DNA of 13,482 bases from Caryophanales bacterium. Its GTDB lineage: Bacteria > Bacillota_I > Bacilli_A > RFN20 > CAG-826. Positions 1 through 8,240 of this stretch are shown piece by piece. The notes under the pieces are model-generated. The model made no database searches and had not been told where the DNA came from. It worked only from the letters and a program-made list of their open reading frames with translations. Numbering within the stretch: the stretch's first letter is position 1; each line of letters starts with the position of its first letter. The DNA is taken from contig JAEEHE010000078.1 of NCBI GenBank assembly GCA_016280685.1, forward strand, positions 1 to 13,482, given 5' to 3'. The position numbers were made by a program, and so were the translations under genes.

Positions 1-258
1 GTTGTTATGGATGCGGCTAGAGAAGTCGGTGCAAGAGGTGGAACAATTATCCACGCTCGCGGAACTGGAACAAAAGATATGGAAAAGAGATATAACATCG
101 TCATTACACCAGATAAAGAAATGGTTATGATCCTTACTGCAGTGGAGATTAGAGATGCGATGTTATCCGCCATTTATAAAGCTGCTGGTTTAGGAACAGA
201 TGGCCAAGGTATTGCCTTCTCTTTACCGGTAGAAAACGTTGTTGGTGTAAAGATTTAA
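1..258 (+). CDS. P-II family nitrogen-regulator-like protein, C-terminal part (5' end outside window)
   Basis: The frame is open from the first base (Val-Val-Met-Asp-Ala-Ala...), so the true start lies upstream and about 85 C-terminal residues are visible. The segment AREVGARGGTIIHARGTG, then an acidic strand-helix unit and a closing AAGLGTDGQGIAFSLPV segment, matches the divergent P-II-like family (ferredoxin-like fold, usually 100-120 residues, sometimes duplicated). It does not match classical GlnB/GlnK: I see no uridylylated T-loop tyrosine context. P-II-like proteins are trimeric sensors of small ligands that bind and control a partner, often a membrane protein encoded next door; the ligand and partner here are unknown. 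It ends on TAA, 17 nt before a strong hairpin shared with typA, so it is the last gene of its unit. The family call is firm; GlnB-type nitrogen control is not supported. Confidence 0.85.
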   Translation, partial: VVMDAAREVGARGGTIIHARGTGTKDMEKRYNIVITPDKEMVMILTAVEIRDAMLSAIYKAAGLGTDGQGIAFSLPVENVVGVKI

Positions 259-275
259 CAATTGATAAACGAATT

Positions 276-304
276 AAAAATACTGCCAAAACGGCAGTAT
301 TTTT
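276..304. terminator. Bidirectional rho-independent terminator between the P-II-like gene and typA
   Basis: A stem of 12 bp pairs 276-287 with 293-304 around a 5-nt loop (288-292). The GC-rich core is ACTGCC/GGCAGT, flanked by A5 on the left and T5 on the right, so a U-tract follows the hairpin in either direction of transcription. It serves the plus-strand P-II-like gene and the minus-strand typA, whose stop codon begins 2 nt away. Confidence 0.93.
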
Positions 305-305
305 G

Positions 306-2141
306 TTAATTTTCTTCTTTTTCCTCAGCTTTTTTACGGGAATCGTATTTCTTTCTATCCACGGTATTGAGAATCTTTTTTCTCATACGATATGCAGTAG
401 GAGTGATTTCCACCAATTCATCGGAGTTGATATAATCTAGACAAGCTTCTAACGACATTCTTCTTGGACTCTTAAGAACAACAGTTGTGTCTTTGTTAGC
501 GCTTCTCATATTGGTTAATTCTTTTTTGAGAACACAGTTAACCGCTAAGTCGATATCGTATCTATTTTCACCGATAATCATACCTTCATAAACTTCAGTT
601 CCTGGTTCGATGAACATCGTGCCTCTTTCTTCTACGTGTTCAATGGCGTATGGTGTAGCAGTGCCTGGTTGAGTAGCTACTAAGACGCCTAATTGTCTTT
701 CGCCGAGGTTTGTTCCTACCATAGGACGATATTCTTTATAGACGTGAGACAAGATTCCATAACCTTTGGTTAAAGTCATAAAGTTGGTGACATAACCTAA
801 TAATCCTCTAGAAGGAATAACATATGTTAATTTGGTTGTGGTTTCTTTGACATCCATGTTAATCATTTCGGCGTCTCTATTGCCTAATGAAGTCATAATA
901 TCTCCCACAAATTCATTAGGAACATCGATATCTAAATCTTCATATGGTTCATATTTAACACCATCGATTTCCTTGATGATGACTTTTGGTTTAGAAACCT
1001 CTAATTCAAAGCCTTCTCTTCTCATATTCTCTATGAGAATACCTAAGTGTAATTCACCTCTACCGGAGACTACCCAATTTTCCGCGTTTGGCACTCTTTG
1101 GACTTTAAGAGCGACGTCTTTTTGTGTTTCTCTAAATAGTCTCTCTTCAATCTTCCTAGCAGTTAATAACTTTCCGTCTCTTCCTGAGAATGGAGATGTA
1201 TTAGTGCCGAAAGTCATTTGTAATGTTGGTTCATCTAGATGAATTAATGGTAAGGGATTGATTTCGCTGGGTGGACAGATGGTTTCGCCAACGTTGATAT
1301 CTGGTAAACCAGCAACCGCACAAATTTCACCAGCCTTGGCTTCTTCAATTTCTAATCTCTTGATTCCTTGATAGCCAAATAACTTCATAACTTTGAAAGT
1401 TTTAGTGGAACCATCTAAACGCGAAACCGCGACCGTATCGTTAACATGAATGCTACCATTCTTAACTGTGCCGATACCAATTCTTCCAACAAAGTCGTTA
1501 TAGTCTAGTAAAGAAATTTGTAATTGAAGTGGTTTGTTAACATCAACTTTTGGTTCTGGTATTTCATCAATAATTAACTGCAAAACTGCATCCATTCCTG
1601 GTTTTTGTGTAGAAATATCAGGATCTAAAGATGACGTTCCTTGTAAGGCTGAGGTATAGACGGTTTTAAATTCTAAGAATTCATCTGGAGCGCCTAATTC
1701 GATAAATAAAGTTAAGACTTCATCTAATGTTTTGGCGATATCGATATTGGCTCTATCGATTTTATTGATGACAACAATTGGTTTGATATGAGCTTCAAGA
1801 GCTTTCTTAAGAACGAATCTAGTTTGTGGCATAGTGCCCTCAAAGGCATCCACTAATAAGAGGCAGCCATCAACCATGTTCATGATACGTTCAACTTCAC
1901 CACCGAAGTCAGCGTGCCCCGGAGTATCTAAAATATTAATTTTGGTGCCGTGATACATGATAGAGGTAGTTTTAGCAAGAATAGTAATGCCTCTTTCTCT
2001 TTCGATATCATTGCTATCCATGACGCGGTTAGCGACATCTTCGTTTTCTCTGAAAGCACCAGAAGATTTTAATAATTGGTCAACTAAGGTAGTCTTACCA
2101 TGGTCGACGTGAGCGATGATTGCAATATTACGAATGTCCAT
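306..2141 (-). CDS. typA: Ribosome-associated translational GTPase TypA/BipA
   Basis: This 611-residue protein has the length and plan of TypA/BipA, an EF-G-like GTPase that binds the 70S/50S ribosome and aids 50S assembly and growth under cold or stress. G1 is [10 protein letters not shown] (about residues 10-19), the switch region contains RERGITI, G3 is DTPGHADF and G4 is NKID. The beta-barrel domain II, the EF-G-like domains III and V (with the [19 protein letters not shown] segment) and the BipA-specific C-terminal domain ([13 protein letters not shown], then the KSPRRMSLE region) follow in order. A charged Lys/Glu tail ends the protein. The start is well supported: ATG at 2141 lies 5-6 nt after a strong AGGAGGT site (2147-2153). 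It is a single-gene unit with its own promoter, diverging from yfhO and ending at the shared terminator. Confidence 0.98.
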   Translation of the reverse strand: MDIRNIAIIAHVDHGKTTLVDQLLKSSGAFRENEDVANRVMDSNDIERERGITILAKTTSIMYHGTKINILDTPGHADFGGEVERIMNMVDGCLLLVDAFEGTMPQTRFVLKKALEAHIKPIVVINKIDRANIDIAKTLDEVLTLFIELGAPDEFLEFKTVYTSALQGTSSLDPDISTQKPGMDAVLQLIIDEIPEPKVDVNKPLQLQISLLDYNDFVGRIGIGTVKNGSIHVNDTVAVSRLDGSTKTFKVMKLFGYQGIKRLEIEEAKAGEICAVAGLPDINVGETICPPSEINPLPLIHLDEPTLQMTFGTNTSPFSGRDGKLLTARKIEERLFRETQKDVALKVQRVPNAENWVVSGRGELHLGILIENMRREGFELEVSKPKVIIKEIDGVKYEPYEDLDIDVPNEFVGDIMTSLGNRDAEMINMDVKETTTKLTYVIPSRGLLGYVTNFMTLTKGYGILSHVYKEYRPMVGTNLGERQLGVLVATQPGTATPYAIEHVEERGTMFIEPGTEVYEGMIIGENRYDIDLAVNCVLKKELTNMRSANKDTTVVLKSPRRMSLEACLDYINSDELVEITPTAYRMRKKILNTVDRKKYDSRKKAEEKEEN

Positions 2142-2146
2142 AGACT

Positions 2147-2153
2147 ACCTCCT
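2147..2153 (-). promoter_or_regulatory. typA ribosome binding site (AGGAGGT)
   Basis: The minus strand reads AGGAGGT, a near-complete match to the anti-Shine-Dalgarno, 5 nt before the typA ATG. It fixes the typA start. Confidence 0.9.
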
Positions 2154-2160
2154 AAAAAAT

Positions 2161-2179
2161 CTTTTCTATGATAGAAAAG
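2161..2179. promoter_or_regulatory. 19-bp perfect palindrome over the typA -10 element, operator candidate
   Basis: CTTTTCTAT at 2161-2169 and its exact reverse complement ATAGAAAAG at 2171-2179 flank a single central G. The element covers the typA -10 hexamer through the predicted +1, a classic repressor position. It is largely upstream of both predicted transcription starts, so it is more likely a DNA site than an RNA hairpin, and it lacks a GC-rich stem. The binding protein is unknown. Confidence 0.5.
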
Positions 2180-2196
2180 GTATTATTAAAATGCAA
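2168..2196 (-). promoter_or_regulatory. Probable SigA-type promoter of typA
   Basis: On the minus strand, TTGCAT (2196-2191) is followed after exactly 17 nt by TATCAT (2173-2168), a 5/6 match to TATAAT; the -35 matches in its TTG core. The predicted transcription start is about 2161, giving a leader of about 20 nt that holds the ribosome binding site. The -10 lies inside the palindrome at 2161-2179. Confidence 0.65.
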
Positions 2197-2228
2197 GAAA
2201 AAGTAAAATTTTGTTTCTTATATGCGTG

Positions 2229-2243
2229 TATAATGTGTACTAT
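2229..2243 (+). promoter_or_regulatory. Possible promoter -10 elements of yfhO
   Basis: A perfect TATAAT sits at 2229-2234, and a second -10-like TACTAT at 2238-2243 after TGTG. No good -35 is visible at normal spacing from either one. Starts 7 nt downstream would fall near 2241 or exactly at 2250, the A of the first ATG of yfhO, leaving at most a 9-nt leader. Confidence 0.4.
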
Positions 2244-2249
2244 ACAAGT

Positions 2250-5200
2250 ATGGGTAACGAGATAGTTTTTAATGTATCCAGGAAGAAATTCAAAGATTAT
2301 CTTCCTGTTTGGTTAAAAGACATCCATTCGATGTTCTATTATTTCCTGCTTCTTTTGGTGGTTGGAGTTCTCTTTTTTGCGACCTCACTTTTTATCAATT
2401 ATTTCACAACACCATTCACTGGAGACTATACTTCTCAACAATTCGCTTTTTACACAAACGGATATGATGATTGGTGGCATTTCTTTAAAACTGGTGAATT
2501 CGTTTTATATGATACAAATACTTATTTAGGTGCCGACAACATTGGTTCCAATTCTTTCTATTATTTGTTTGATCCGACATTCTTACCCATTCTATTCGTG
2601 CCTCGTCAATTGGTGCCACAAGGTATGGCTATTTTAACCATTGTAAAAATGGCTGCTAGTGGAATGACATTCTTCCTATATATGCGTTATATGGGTGTCT
2701 CGAGAAGAACCGCTAAAATAACTGGTTTAGCTTATGGTTTTTCTGGATGGATTACTTGGTATTTATGGTTTAATCACTTCTCCGGTGTTTTATTAGTTTT
2801 CCCACTAATGCTACTAGGTGTTGAAAGAGTTCTTAAAGAAAAGAAACCTTGGGTCTTAGCGGGTTCTATCTGCTTGATGGGCTTTGTGAATTATTTCTTC
2901 TGCATCTGCTTTGTAATGTGTGCATTCTTATATGCGATGTTCCGCTATTTCCAAAGAATTAGACTAAATAACTGGAAAGATAATTTATATATCTTAGGCA
3001 TGGGATTCTTAGGCTTTTTAGCGGGTCTAATGATACCGATGATGGTGGTATTTCCATCAGCGATGCACGCATTAACATCTCCAAGAGCGGCAGGCACTAA
3101 TTATTTACAATATCTCCAAGAAGCTTTTAAAGCCCATAACTTCAAAAAGATATTTAATATGTTAACTTCCTGGACCGCAAATATCACCGGTGTAGAAAAC
3201 TTTGCTCCTACAAACCAAAATAAAGCTCGCGCTCTTTATCCATTCATTGAATTTATTTTCCCGGTCACAAGTTGTAGAGGTACACCTTTAACTGTGATGG
3301 GGAATGAAACATATGATAATGTGGCAGGATCGTTCTTCTGTTTCTTACCAATAACAATGTTTTTGGTTCCGGCTTTAATTGAATCCTTGAAAAAGAAACA
3401 CTATTCCGTTTTAGTGCCATTTGCCTTCTTCATTTTTGCTTTATTTACTCCGATGTTCTATTACTTATTCCACGGGTTTACTCAAGCCTATAGTAGATGG
3501 ACATTATTTGTAACTACATCGCTTATTGCTTATGTGGGTCTGTATTTAGACAAATACGAAGAAAAGAGTCATTTCAATATTCTTATCGGTTACGTCTCAG
3601 AAGTGATTCTTATTATCGGTGCGGGTATCGCTGCTAACTTTATCGTTACTCACTTCAACGAAAACTTCACTGAAAGAGTTCCTATCTGGTTAGCGGTAGT
3701 TATTGAATTAGTTTACGTCTCCATTATGGCGTTTGTTCTAATTCTTCTAAAAATTAAGAAAAAAACTAAGTTTTACCATGTTTTTACTGGATTTATTGTG
3801 GCAGAAATCGTCGCAATGGGCGCTTTTGTTATACAAGGTCATGGTGTTGAAAACTATTATTATACGAACAAGGGTTTAGTGAAAAACAATGTTCTCCATT
3901 CATTAATCGCCAAGAATCAAAAATACGACAAGAGTTATTATCGTACTTATTCATCTTTAGCGAGTAGTTCTGCTTCTAATGATGAGATGAGGAATGGTTA
4001 TAACGGATTTAATTTCTTCCATTCTATCTATAACTACAATGTCGCCGATGTATCTAACTGGTCAGCTATTACCAATGGTACAGCACCAGGTAGTTGGAGT
4101 GGTACTTATGTACAAAAGAGAATTAATCTCGATACTTTGTTAGGTGTGAAATATTACTTTGTGGAAGACGATTATTATCATTACCAAAGTCGTCGCGAAG
4201 CAAGTAGTGAAAATTTCCGTTATAATGTTCCATTCAACTATGTTGATGTTACTGATGATTACTCAAATAGCCACTTTAGAGTGTATAAGAATATTGACTA
4301 TATCGATTTTGCTTTAACTTATGATACCGTCTTCTTAACCGAAGGAGATTCTACAAAAGTTGAAAGTTACACTAATCTATATGGCTCTTCTGGTGGAAGA
4401 AATGTTTTGGGTCTGGAAGAACTATATTTACAAGGTGCGATTACGAACGTTCTTGGTAAAGAAGATTTAGTTAACGAATTACAAAGCCACGAAGACATAG
4501 TCGTTACTGATCCTCACGTTGAACTTCCTCAAAATCTCTATAAGTTATTAAACATCAAGAGATATGGTTCTAGTGGCGCTGGTGCTTCGATAATGACTTT
4601 TTACGATATCTATAGTGGAGCCAATTCCAAGGGAGAAAAAGTCAATTCTTTAGGATTAACCGCTCAAGAATATCTCGATTTATGTCGAACTGATAACGAT
4701 ACATTTGAAAAATATTCCCATATTCCAGAGAGCAAAAAAGGAAATAGAGAATGGGTAGCGGTTTTAGATATTGATCCAACCACAATGAATTCTCTTTATG
4801 ATCCTAATGGTAACATCTTCTACTTAAAAGGCTCTTTTGCCGCTGGTGCAGAAATGGATATCTATTTTGTTGATGATAACAACAAGATAGTTACCTACGA
4901 TAACCATAACGATGGTTTCTATTCCAACACCAGAATTGGAAAAGATATTAGATCTTTCTATATCACTCCAACTTATAACAAAGATGGTTCTATTAAGGCA
5001 AACGCTCCAAAGATTCAAAAGATTATTTATGCCTTTAGAGGTAGTAAACCATCAACAACTTTAAATACCATTTATATTGATTCGTACACCAATTTCATCA
5101 GCAAATATAACAAACTTAAGGAAAACGTTGTTACTGATGTAAAGAGCAGTGCGAATACTCACATTTTCAAAACCAATTTTGAAAAGGAAAGAGTGGTCGT

Positions 5201-5498
5201 CACTCGTTTAGCTTTCGAAGAAGGATTTAAACTCACGATGATTGATTCAACTGGAAAGAAACAAAATGTTAATGTCTTCAATGGACAAGGTGGCTTTGTT
5301 TCCTTCATCAGTGGTAAAGGTAATTGTTCTTATAAATTAGAATTCTATACACCTTATCTAAAGACCGCTTCCTTAATATCAGCGTTAGGTGTATTTACTT
5401 ATCTCGGTTCTTTACTTGGTTATCTATATTTTGATTTAAGACAAAAAGAAAAAGATATCTTCCAGCCTATAAGAAGATATAAAAATAACATTAAATAA
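2250..5498 (+). CDS. yfhO: YfhO-family multi-pass membrane protein, probable GT-C type glycosyltransferase
   Basis: From ATG 2250 the product has 1082 residues. A basic cytosolic N-terminus leads into a first membrane helix (about 28-52), then the acidic TGDYTSQQF loop (about 57-65), the place where GT-C enzymes carry a catalytic Asp. About eleven further helices lie between 120 and 530. An extracytoplasmic region of about 510 residues (530-1040) holds YfhO-type segments (NGFNFFHSIYN near 586, LGVKYYFV near 631). A final helix (about 1040-1062) and a basic cytosolic tail (FDLRQKEKD...) follow. YfhO relatives in Bacillus and Listeria (such as GtlB) add sugars to teichoic acids using lipid-linked donors; the substrate here is not known. 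A TTG at 2211 would add 13 residues, but it lies upstream of the -10 elements and has no Shine-Dalgarno site. ATG 2250 also lacks one and may be leaderless. The gene is monocistronic and converges on rsmI. Confidence 0.88.
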   Translation: MGNEIVFNVSRKKFKDYLPVWLKDIHSMFYYFLLLLVVGVLFFATSLFINYFTTPFTGDYTSQQFAFYTNGYDDWWHFFKTGEFVLYDTNTYLGADNIGSNSFYYLFDPTFLPILFVPRQLVPQGMAILTIVKMAASGMTFFLYMRYMGVSRRTAKITGLAYGFSGWITWYLWFNHFSGVLLVFPLMLLGVERVLKEKKPWVLAGSICLMGFVNYFFCICFVMCAFLYAMFRYFQRIRLNNWKDNLYILGMGFLGFLAGLMIPMMVVFPSAMHALTSPRAAGTNYLQYLQEAFKAHNFKKIFNMLTSWTANITGVENFAPTNQNKARALYPFIEFIFPVTSCRGTPLTVMGNETYDNVAGSFFCFLPITMFLVPALIESLKKKHYSVLVPFAFFIFALFTPMFYYLFHGFTQAYSRWTLFVTTSLIAYVGLYLDKYEEKSHFNILIGYVSEVILIIGAGIAANFIVTHFNENFTERVPIWLAVVIELVYVSIMAFVLILLKIKKKTKFYHVFTGFIVAEIVAMGAFVIQGHGVENYYYTNKGLVKNNVLHSLIAKNQKYDKSYYRTYSSLASSSASNDEMRNGYNGFNFFHSIYNYNVADVSNWSAITNGTAPGSWSGTYVQKRINLDTLLGVKYYFVEDDYYHYQSRREASSENFRYNVPFNYVDVTDDYSNSHFRVYKNIDYIDFALTYDTVFLTEGDSTKVESYTNLYGSSGGRNVLGLEELYLQGAITNVLGKEDLVNELQSHEDIVVTDPHVELPQNLYKLLNIKRYGSSGAGASIMTFYDIYSGANSKGEKVNSLGLTAQEYLDLCRTDNDTFEKYSHIPESKKGNREWVAVLDIDPTTMNSLYDPNGNIFYLKGSFAAGAEMDIYFVDDNNKIVTYDNHNDGFYSNTRIGKDIRSFYITPTYNKDGSIKANAPKIQKIIYAFRGSKPSTTLNTIYIDSYTNFISKYNKLKENVVTDVKSSANTHIFKTNFEKERVVVTRLAFEEGFKLTMIDSTGKKQNVNVFNGQGGFVSFISGKGNCSYKLEFYTPYLKTASLISALGVFTYLGSLLGYLYFDLRQKEKDIFQPIRRYKNNIK

Positions 5499-5501
5499 AG
5501 A

Positions 5502-5527
5502 AAAACGGCCGTTTCTGCGGTCGTTTT
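5502..5527. terminator. Bidirectional terminator between yfhO and rsmI, overlapping the rsmI stop codon
   Basis: A 10-bp stem pairs 5502-5511 (AAAACGGCCG) with 5518-5527 (CGGTCGTTTT) around a 6-nt loop, with one G-U type mismatch. A-rich and T-rich flanks supply a U-tract in both directions. It starts 4 nt after the yfhO stop, and the rsmI TAA (5526-5528) begins inside the stem. Confidence 0.88.
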
Positions 5528-6374
5528 ACATATCTTGAGCTATTTTATAGACTCGATTTTTTCCAACCTTTAATTCGTCGGAAACAATCTCAATTGCAGC
5601 TTTCTTACTAACACCTTTATTAATAATAAATTCTAATCTCTTTTGAATAACAGAATCGTTAATCTCATTATCTAAATGATTTTTGCCTTCCACTAAGATG
5701 ACCATTTCACCTTTAAGTGTGGAGAAATCTAATTCAATTAATTCTTGGAGACTACCTCTTATATATTCTTCATTGAGTTTAGTTAATTCGCGGGCGATGA
5801 CACATCTACGATCACCAAATACGGAATGTAATAATTTAATTGTTTCTTCGATATGATGCGGAGATTCATAGAAGATAAGCGTTTCTTCTCTTTCTAACAT
5901 ATCTTCTAATGCTTTTTTCGCATCGTTGCCTTTCTTAGACAAGAAACCATAGAAATAGAAATGATCAGTTGGAAGTCCAGACGCTACTAAAGCATTAATA
6001 AATGCGGAGCTACCAGAAATAGTGGAAACACTGATGCCGCTTTCAATCGCGGTTTTTACTAATAGATAACCCGGATCACTAATGCCGGGATAGCCAGCAT
6101 CGCTTACATAGGCGACTTTCTTTCCGGATTTTAATAGTTCAATAACGTGTTTTGATGCTTCTAATTCATTGTGTTCTCTTAAAGAGAATAGTTCTTTTTT
6201 GATGCCGTATTGGGAAAGGAGCATAAAGGTATTTCTCGTATCTTCCGCGGCGATGATATCCATTTCTTTGAGCACATTTAAAGCGCGATTAGACATCTCT
6301 TGTAAGTTGCCAATCGGTGTCGCTACTAAATATAGAAGCGGTGTTTTATTGTCGAAGCTTTTATTTCTGAACAT
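5526..6374 (-). CDS. rsmI: 16S rRNA (cytidine-1402-2'-O)-methyltransferase RsmI
   Basis: The 282-residue product is a SAM-dependent tetrapyrrole-methylase-fold enzyme that 2'-O-methylates C1402 of 16S rRNA in the decoding centre. Family hallmarks appear in order: LYLVATPIGNLQEMS (14-28), AAEDTRNT (42-49), SDAGYPGISDPG (91-102), GSSAFINALVASGLPTD (121-137), FYGFLSKKG (141-149), FYESPHHIE and ARELTKLNEE. The length matches B. subtilis YabC/RsmI. ATG 6374 lies inside the end of ricT (14-nt overlap) with only a weak GAGAAA upstream, so translation is probably coupled to ricT. It is the last gene of the operon and its stop codon lies in the terminator stem. The call is secure. Confidence 0.97.
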   Translation of the reverse strand: MFRNKSFDNKTPLLYLVATPIGNLQEMSNRALNVLKEMDIIAAEDTRNTFMLLSQYGIKKELFSLREHNELEASKHVIELLKSGKKVAYVSDAGYPGISDPGYLLVKTAIESGISVSTISGSSAFINALVASGLPTDHFYFYGFLSKKGNDAKKALEDMLEREETLIFYESPHHIEETIKLLHSVFGDRRCVIARELTKLNEEYIRGSLQELIELDFSTLKGEMVILVEGKNHLDNEINDSVIQKRLEFIINKGVSKKAAIEIVSDELKVGKNRVYKIAQDM

Positions 6375-7242
6375 TTTCTCTATTCTTTTTCCAACGAGTT
6401 TGTTTCTTTAAATCTTCTAATGGGATGAATTTTACATCTTCATCAGTTTCAATTTTGACAATCTTGGAAATGATGTTGATGCCAGTAACTGTGTATTCCA
6501 CTTTGTCAATCCAAAGTTTAGAACCTAAATCAGGATAGTTCTTTCTCTCTTCACTATAGACATCGTCTTCATATTTAAGACAGCAGATTAATTTGCCACA
6601 GTGACCGGATAACTTCGGAATGTTTATCGCTAACATTTGATTCTTAGCTCTATTAATAGAGATACCATCAAATTCATTTAAGAATGTGGAGCAGCAAAGT
6701 GGTAAACCACAAATACCGATACCACCAATCATTTTGGCTTTGTCCCTAGAACCGATTTGACGAAGTTCAATACGAGTGTGTAACTTACTCGCTAATGATT
6801 TTAATAATTCTCTGAAGTCTACTCTTTCGTCAGCGACATAAGAGATGATAACTTTGGTTTTATCTAATGTGTATTCACAAGAGATGAAATTCATATCTAA
6901 ATCGAGTTTTTCGGCTTCATTTTTACTAATTTCTAGTGCAGAAACCGCCTCTTTTAAGTTATTTTGATAGATTTTTAAGTCGATATCGTTAGCTTTTCTA
7001 ACAATGGGTTTAAGACCTAATTCGCTCTCGTATTTTTCCATAGTGATAGGTTCGATGGCGACTTCACCAAGTTCTAAACCACGCACTGTTTCCACAACAA
7101 CTTTATCTCCTAAAGCGAGAACTTCATCTTCTTTTAATCCGAAGAAGTACGCTCTTGGGGTATTGAAAAACTTAATACCGACAAAGTTTGTATAAACACT
7201 GTTATCTATAGCGACGGTTTCGTTTGTTTCTTTTGATATCAT
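6361..7242 (-). CDS. ricT: PSP1-domain protein RicT (YaaT), RNase Y specificity factor
   Basis: The 293-residue protein carries the PSP1 signature: an N-terminal beta-rich segment (VGIKFFNTPRAYFFG, 21-35; VVVETVRGLELGEV, 48-61), a middle alpha/beta part, and two cysteine groups, GICGLPLCCS (C178, C183, C184) and GHCGKLICCLKYE (C215, C220, C221). In B. subtilis RicT joins RicA and RicF in a complex that binds [4Fe-4S] clusters and directs RNase Y cleavage of mRNAs; these cysteines fit that role. RicA and RicF are not in this window. The start is strong: ATG 7242 follows AAGGAGG (7250-7256) by 7 nt and overlaps the holB TGA in an ATGA junction. ricT next to holB is the usual Firmicutes arrangement. 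Sporulation roles known for B. subtilis YaaT should not be assumed here. Confidence 0.95.
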   Translation of the reverse strand: MISKETNETVAIDNSVYTNFVGIKFFNTPRAYFFGLKEDEVLALGDKVVVETVRGLELGEVAIEPITMEKYESELGLKPIVRKANDIDLKIYQNNLKEAVSALEISKNEAEKLDLDMNFISCEYTLDKTKVIISYVADERVDFRELLKSLASKLHTRIELRQIGSRDKAKMIGGIGICGLPLCCSTFLNEFDGISINRAKNQMLAINIPKLSGHCGKLICCLKYEDDVYSEERKNYPDLGSKLWIDKVEYTVTGINIISKIVKIETDEDVKFIPLEDLKKQTRWKKNRENVQK

Positions 7243-8240
7243 TTTTCGTCCTCCTTAATAATTTGGAAAACCAAGTGATCTAATAATAATGTTGGATTGA
7301 CATTAAGGTTTAACAAATTTCTATTTTTTAATATTTCTATTAAACTTTCATCTACATGAGATAATTTCTGGGAAAGTTCTTGAAAGATTGTAGCATATGT
7401 TAATAGAAATGGCGATTTTCCATGTTGCACATTTAAGATATCCTCAAAGGCTTCCGCTAACATATCGAGGAAGAATCTTGCTTCCTCTTTTGTTTGCACT
7501 AAAGGAATAATCTTTGTCTGTGCTAAATATATCGCGCCTCTCTTATCGTCTTCTTGCAAAGCTTCTAAGAATTCTCTAAAGGCGTTTTTAGCGATTTCAT
7601 AATTGTTTTTCTCGTTATCGGAATTCATCACATCGTAGATGAGTTCGGAATCGTTATAAAAATAAGATAATAATTCAGCGTCTTCTTGAGGAACGTTTAA
7701 TTCTATAGCTCCTCTGATAACTTCTTTTCTATCTACTGGTTTTAATCTTAATAATTGGCAACGAGAAATGATTGTGGGTAAAACATTGTTCTCGTTGTTT
7801 GTGGTTAAGAAAGCATATATTTCACTTTCTGGTTCTTCTAAGAATTTCAAGATGCTATTCACAGCTTCCACACTCATGTTTTCCACGAGGTGAATAATGT
7901 AAATCATCTTACCTTTAGCTTCGAAAGCAGTCTTTTCAAATTGCGATTCAATACCGGTAATCTGTTTCTTTTTAATGCTGCTTTCTTCGCCATTTAAAAC
8001 AATAAAATCGGGATAGTTATTATCATCAATTCTTAAACAGGTAATGCAGTTGTTACAGGCTAAAGGATCAGGGTCATCGCACAAAATACTTTTGGCTAAA
8101 TATTTCGCAACATCTAAAAGCGGTGTTCCAGGATTGCCACTAATTAAATAAGCATGAGACAAGTGCCCCTGCTCTAAAGCACGCACAAAAGTGCGATAAA
8201 TAATTGGTTGTTTATTTTGTAGATATTTGCCTACTTGCAT
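7239..8240 (-). CDS. holB: DNA polymerase III clamp-loader subunit delta'
   Basis: The 333-residue protein is the non-ATP-binding AAA+ subunit of the clamp loader that places the DnaN sliding clamp on DNA. The P-loop is degenerate (SGNPGTPLLD, 34-43, lacking GKT/S), as expected of delta' rather than DnaX. Four cysteines (C54, C62, C65, C68) form a zinc module with the same 7-2-2 spacing as in DnaX. The SRC arginine-finger motif is intact (LPTIISRCQ, 154-162) after EEPE. The C-terminal collar region is less conserved, as is normal. The nearest GGAGG lies about 16 nt before ATG 8240, far for Shine-Dalgarno pairing. No better in-frame ATG, GTG or TTG exists there, so coupling with tmk (10-nt overlap) is likely. 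It ends on TGA inside the ricT start. Confidence 0.95.
   Translation of the reverse strand: MQVGKYLQNKQPIIYRTFVRALEQGHLSHAYLISGNPGTPLLDVAKYLAKSILCDDPDPLACNNCITCLRIDDNNYPDFIVLNGEESSIKKKQITGIESQFEKTAFEAKGKMIYIIHLVENMSVEAVNSILKFLEEPESEIYAFLTTNNENNVLPTIISRCQLLRLKPVDRKEVIRGAIELNVPQEDAELLSYFYNDSELIYDVMNSDNEKNNYEIAKNAFREFLEALQEDDKRGAIYLAQTKIIPLVQTKEEARFFLDMLAEAFEDILNVQHGKSPFLLTYATIFQELSQKLSHVDESLIEILKNRNLLNLNVNPTLLLDHLVFQIIKEDEK

Noticed and set aside
34..58. TTATCCACG near the left end as a DnaA box
   Set aside because: It is an 8/9 match inside the P-II-like coding sequence, where it encodes part of the conserved TIIHAR segment; isolated and expected by chance.
832..1242. Plus-strand open frame of 136 codons inside typA
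   Set aside because: It is antisense to a well-conserved typA region, has no ribosome binding site, and its Ser/Leu/Ile-rich translation is typical of a shadow frame.
2225..2233. Second DnaA-box-like site near the yfhO -10 (reverse complement TTATACACG)
   Set aside because: It has one mismatch at the last position, and most of the match derives from TATAAT; too weak to call.
2211..2249. TTG start giving a 1095-residue YfhO
   Set aside because: It has no Shine-Dalgarno site and lies upstream of the likely -10 elements; the 13 extra residues (FLICVYNVYYTS...) do not look like part of the cytosolic N-terminus. It is kept only as an alternative.
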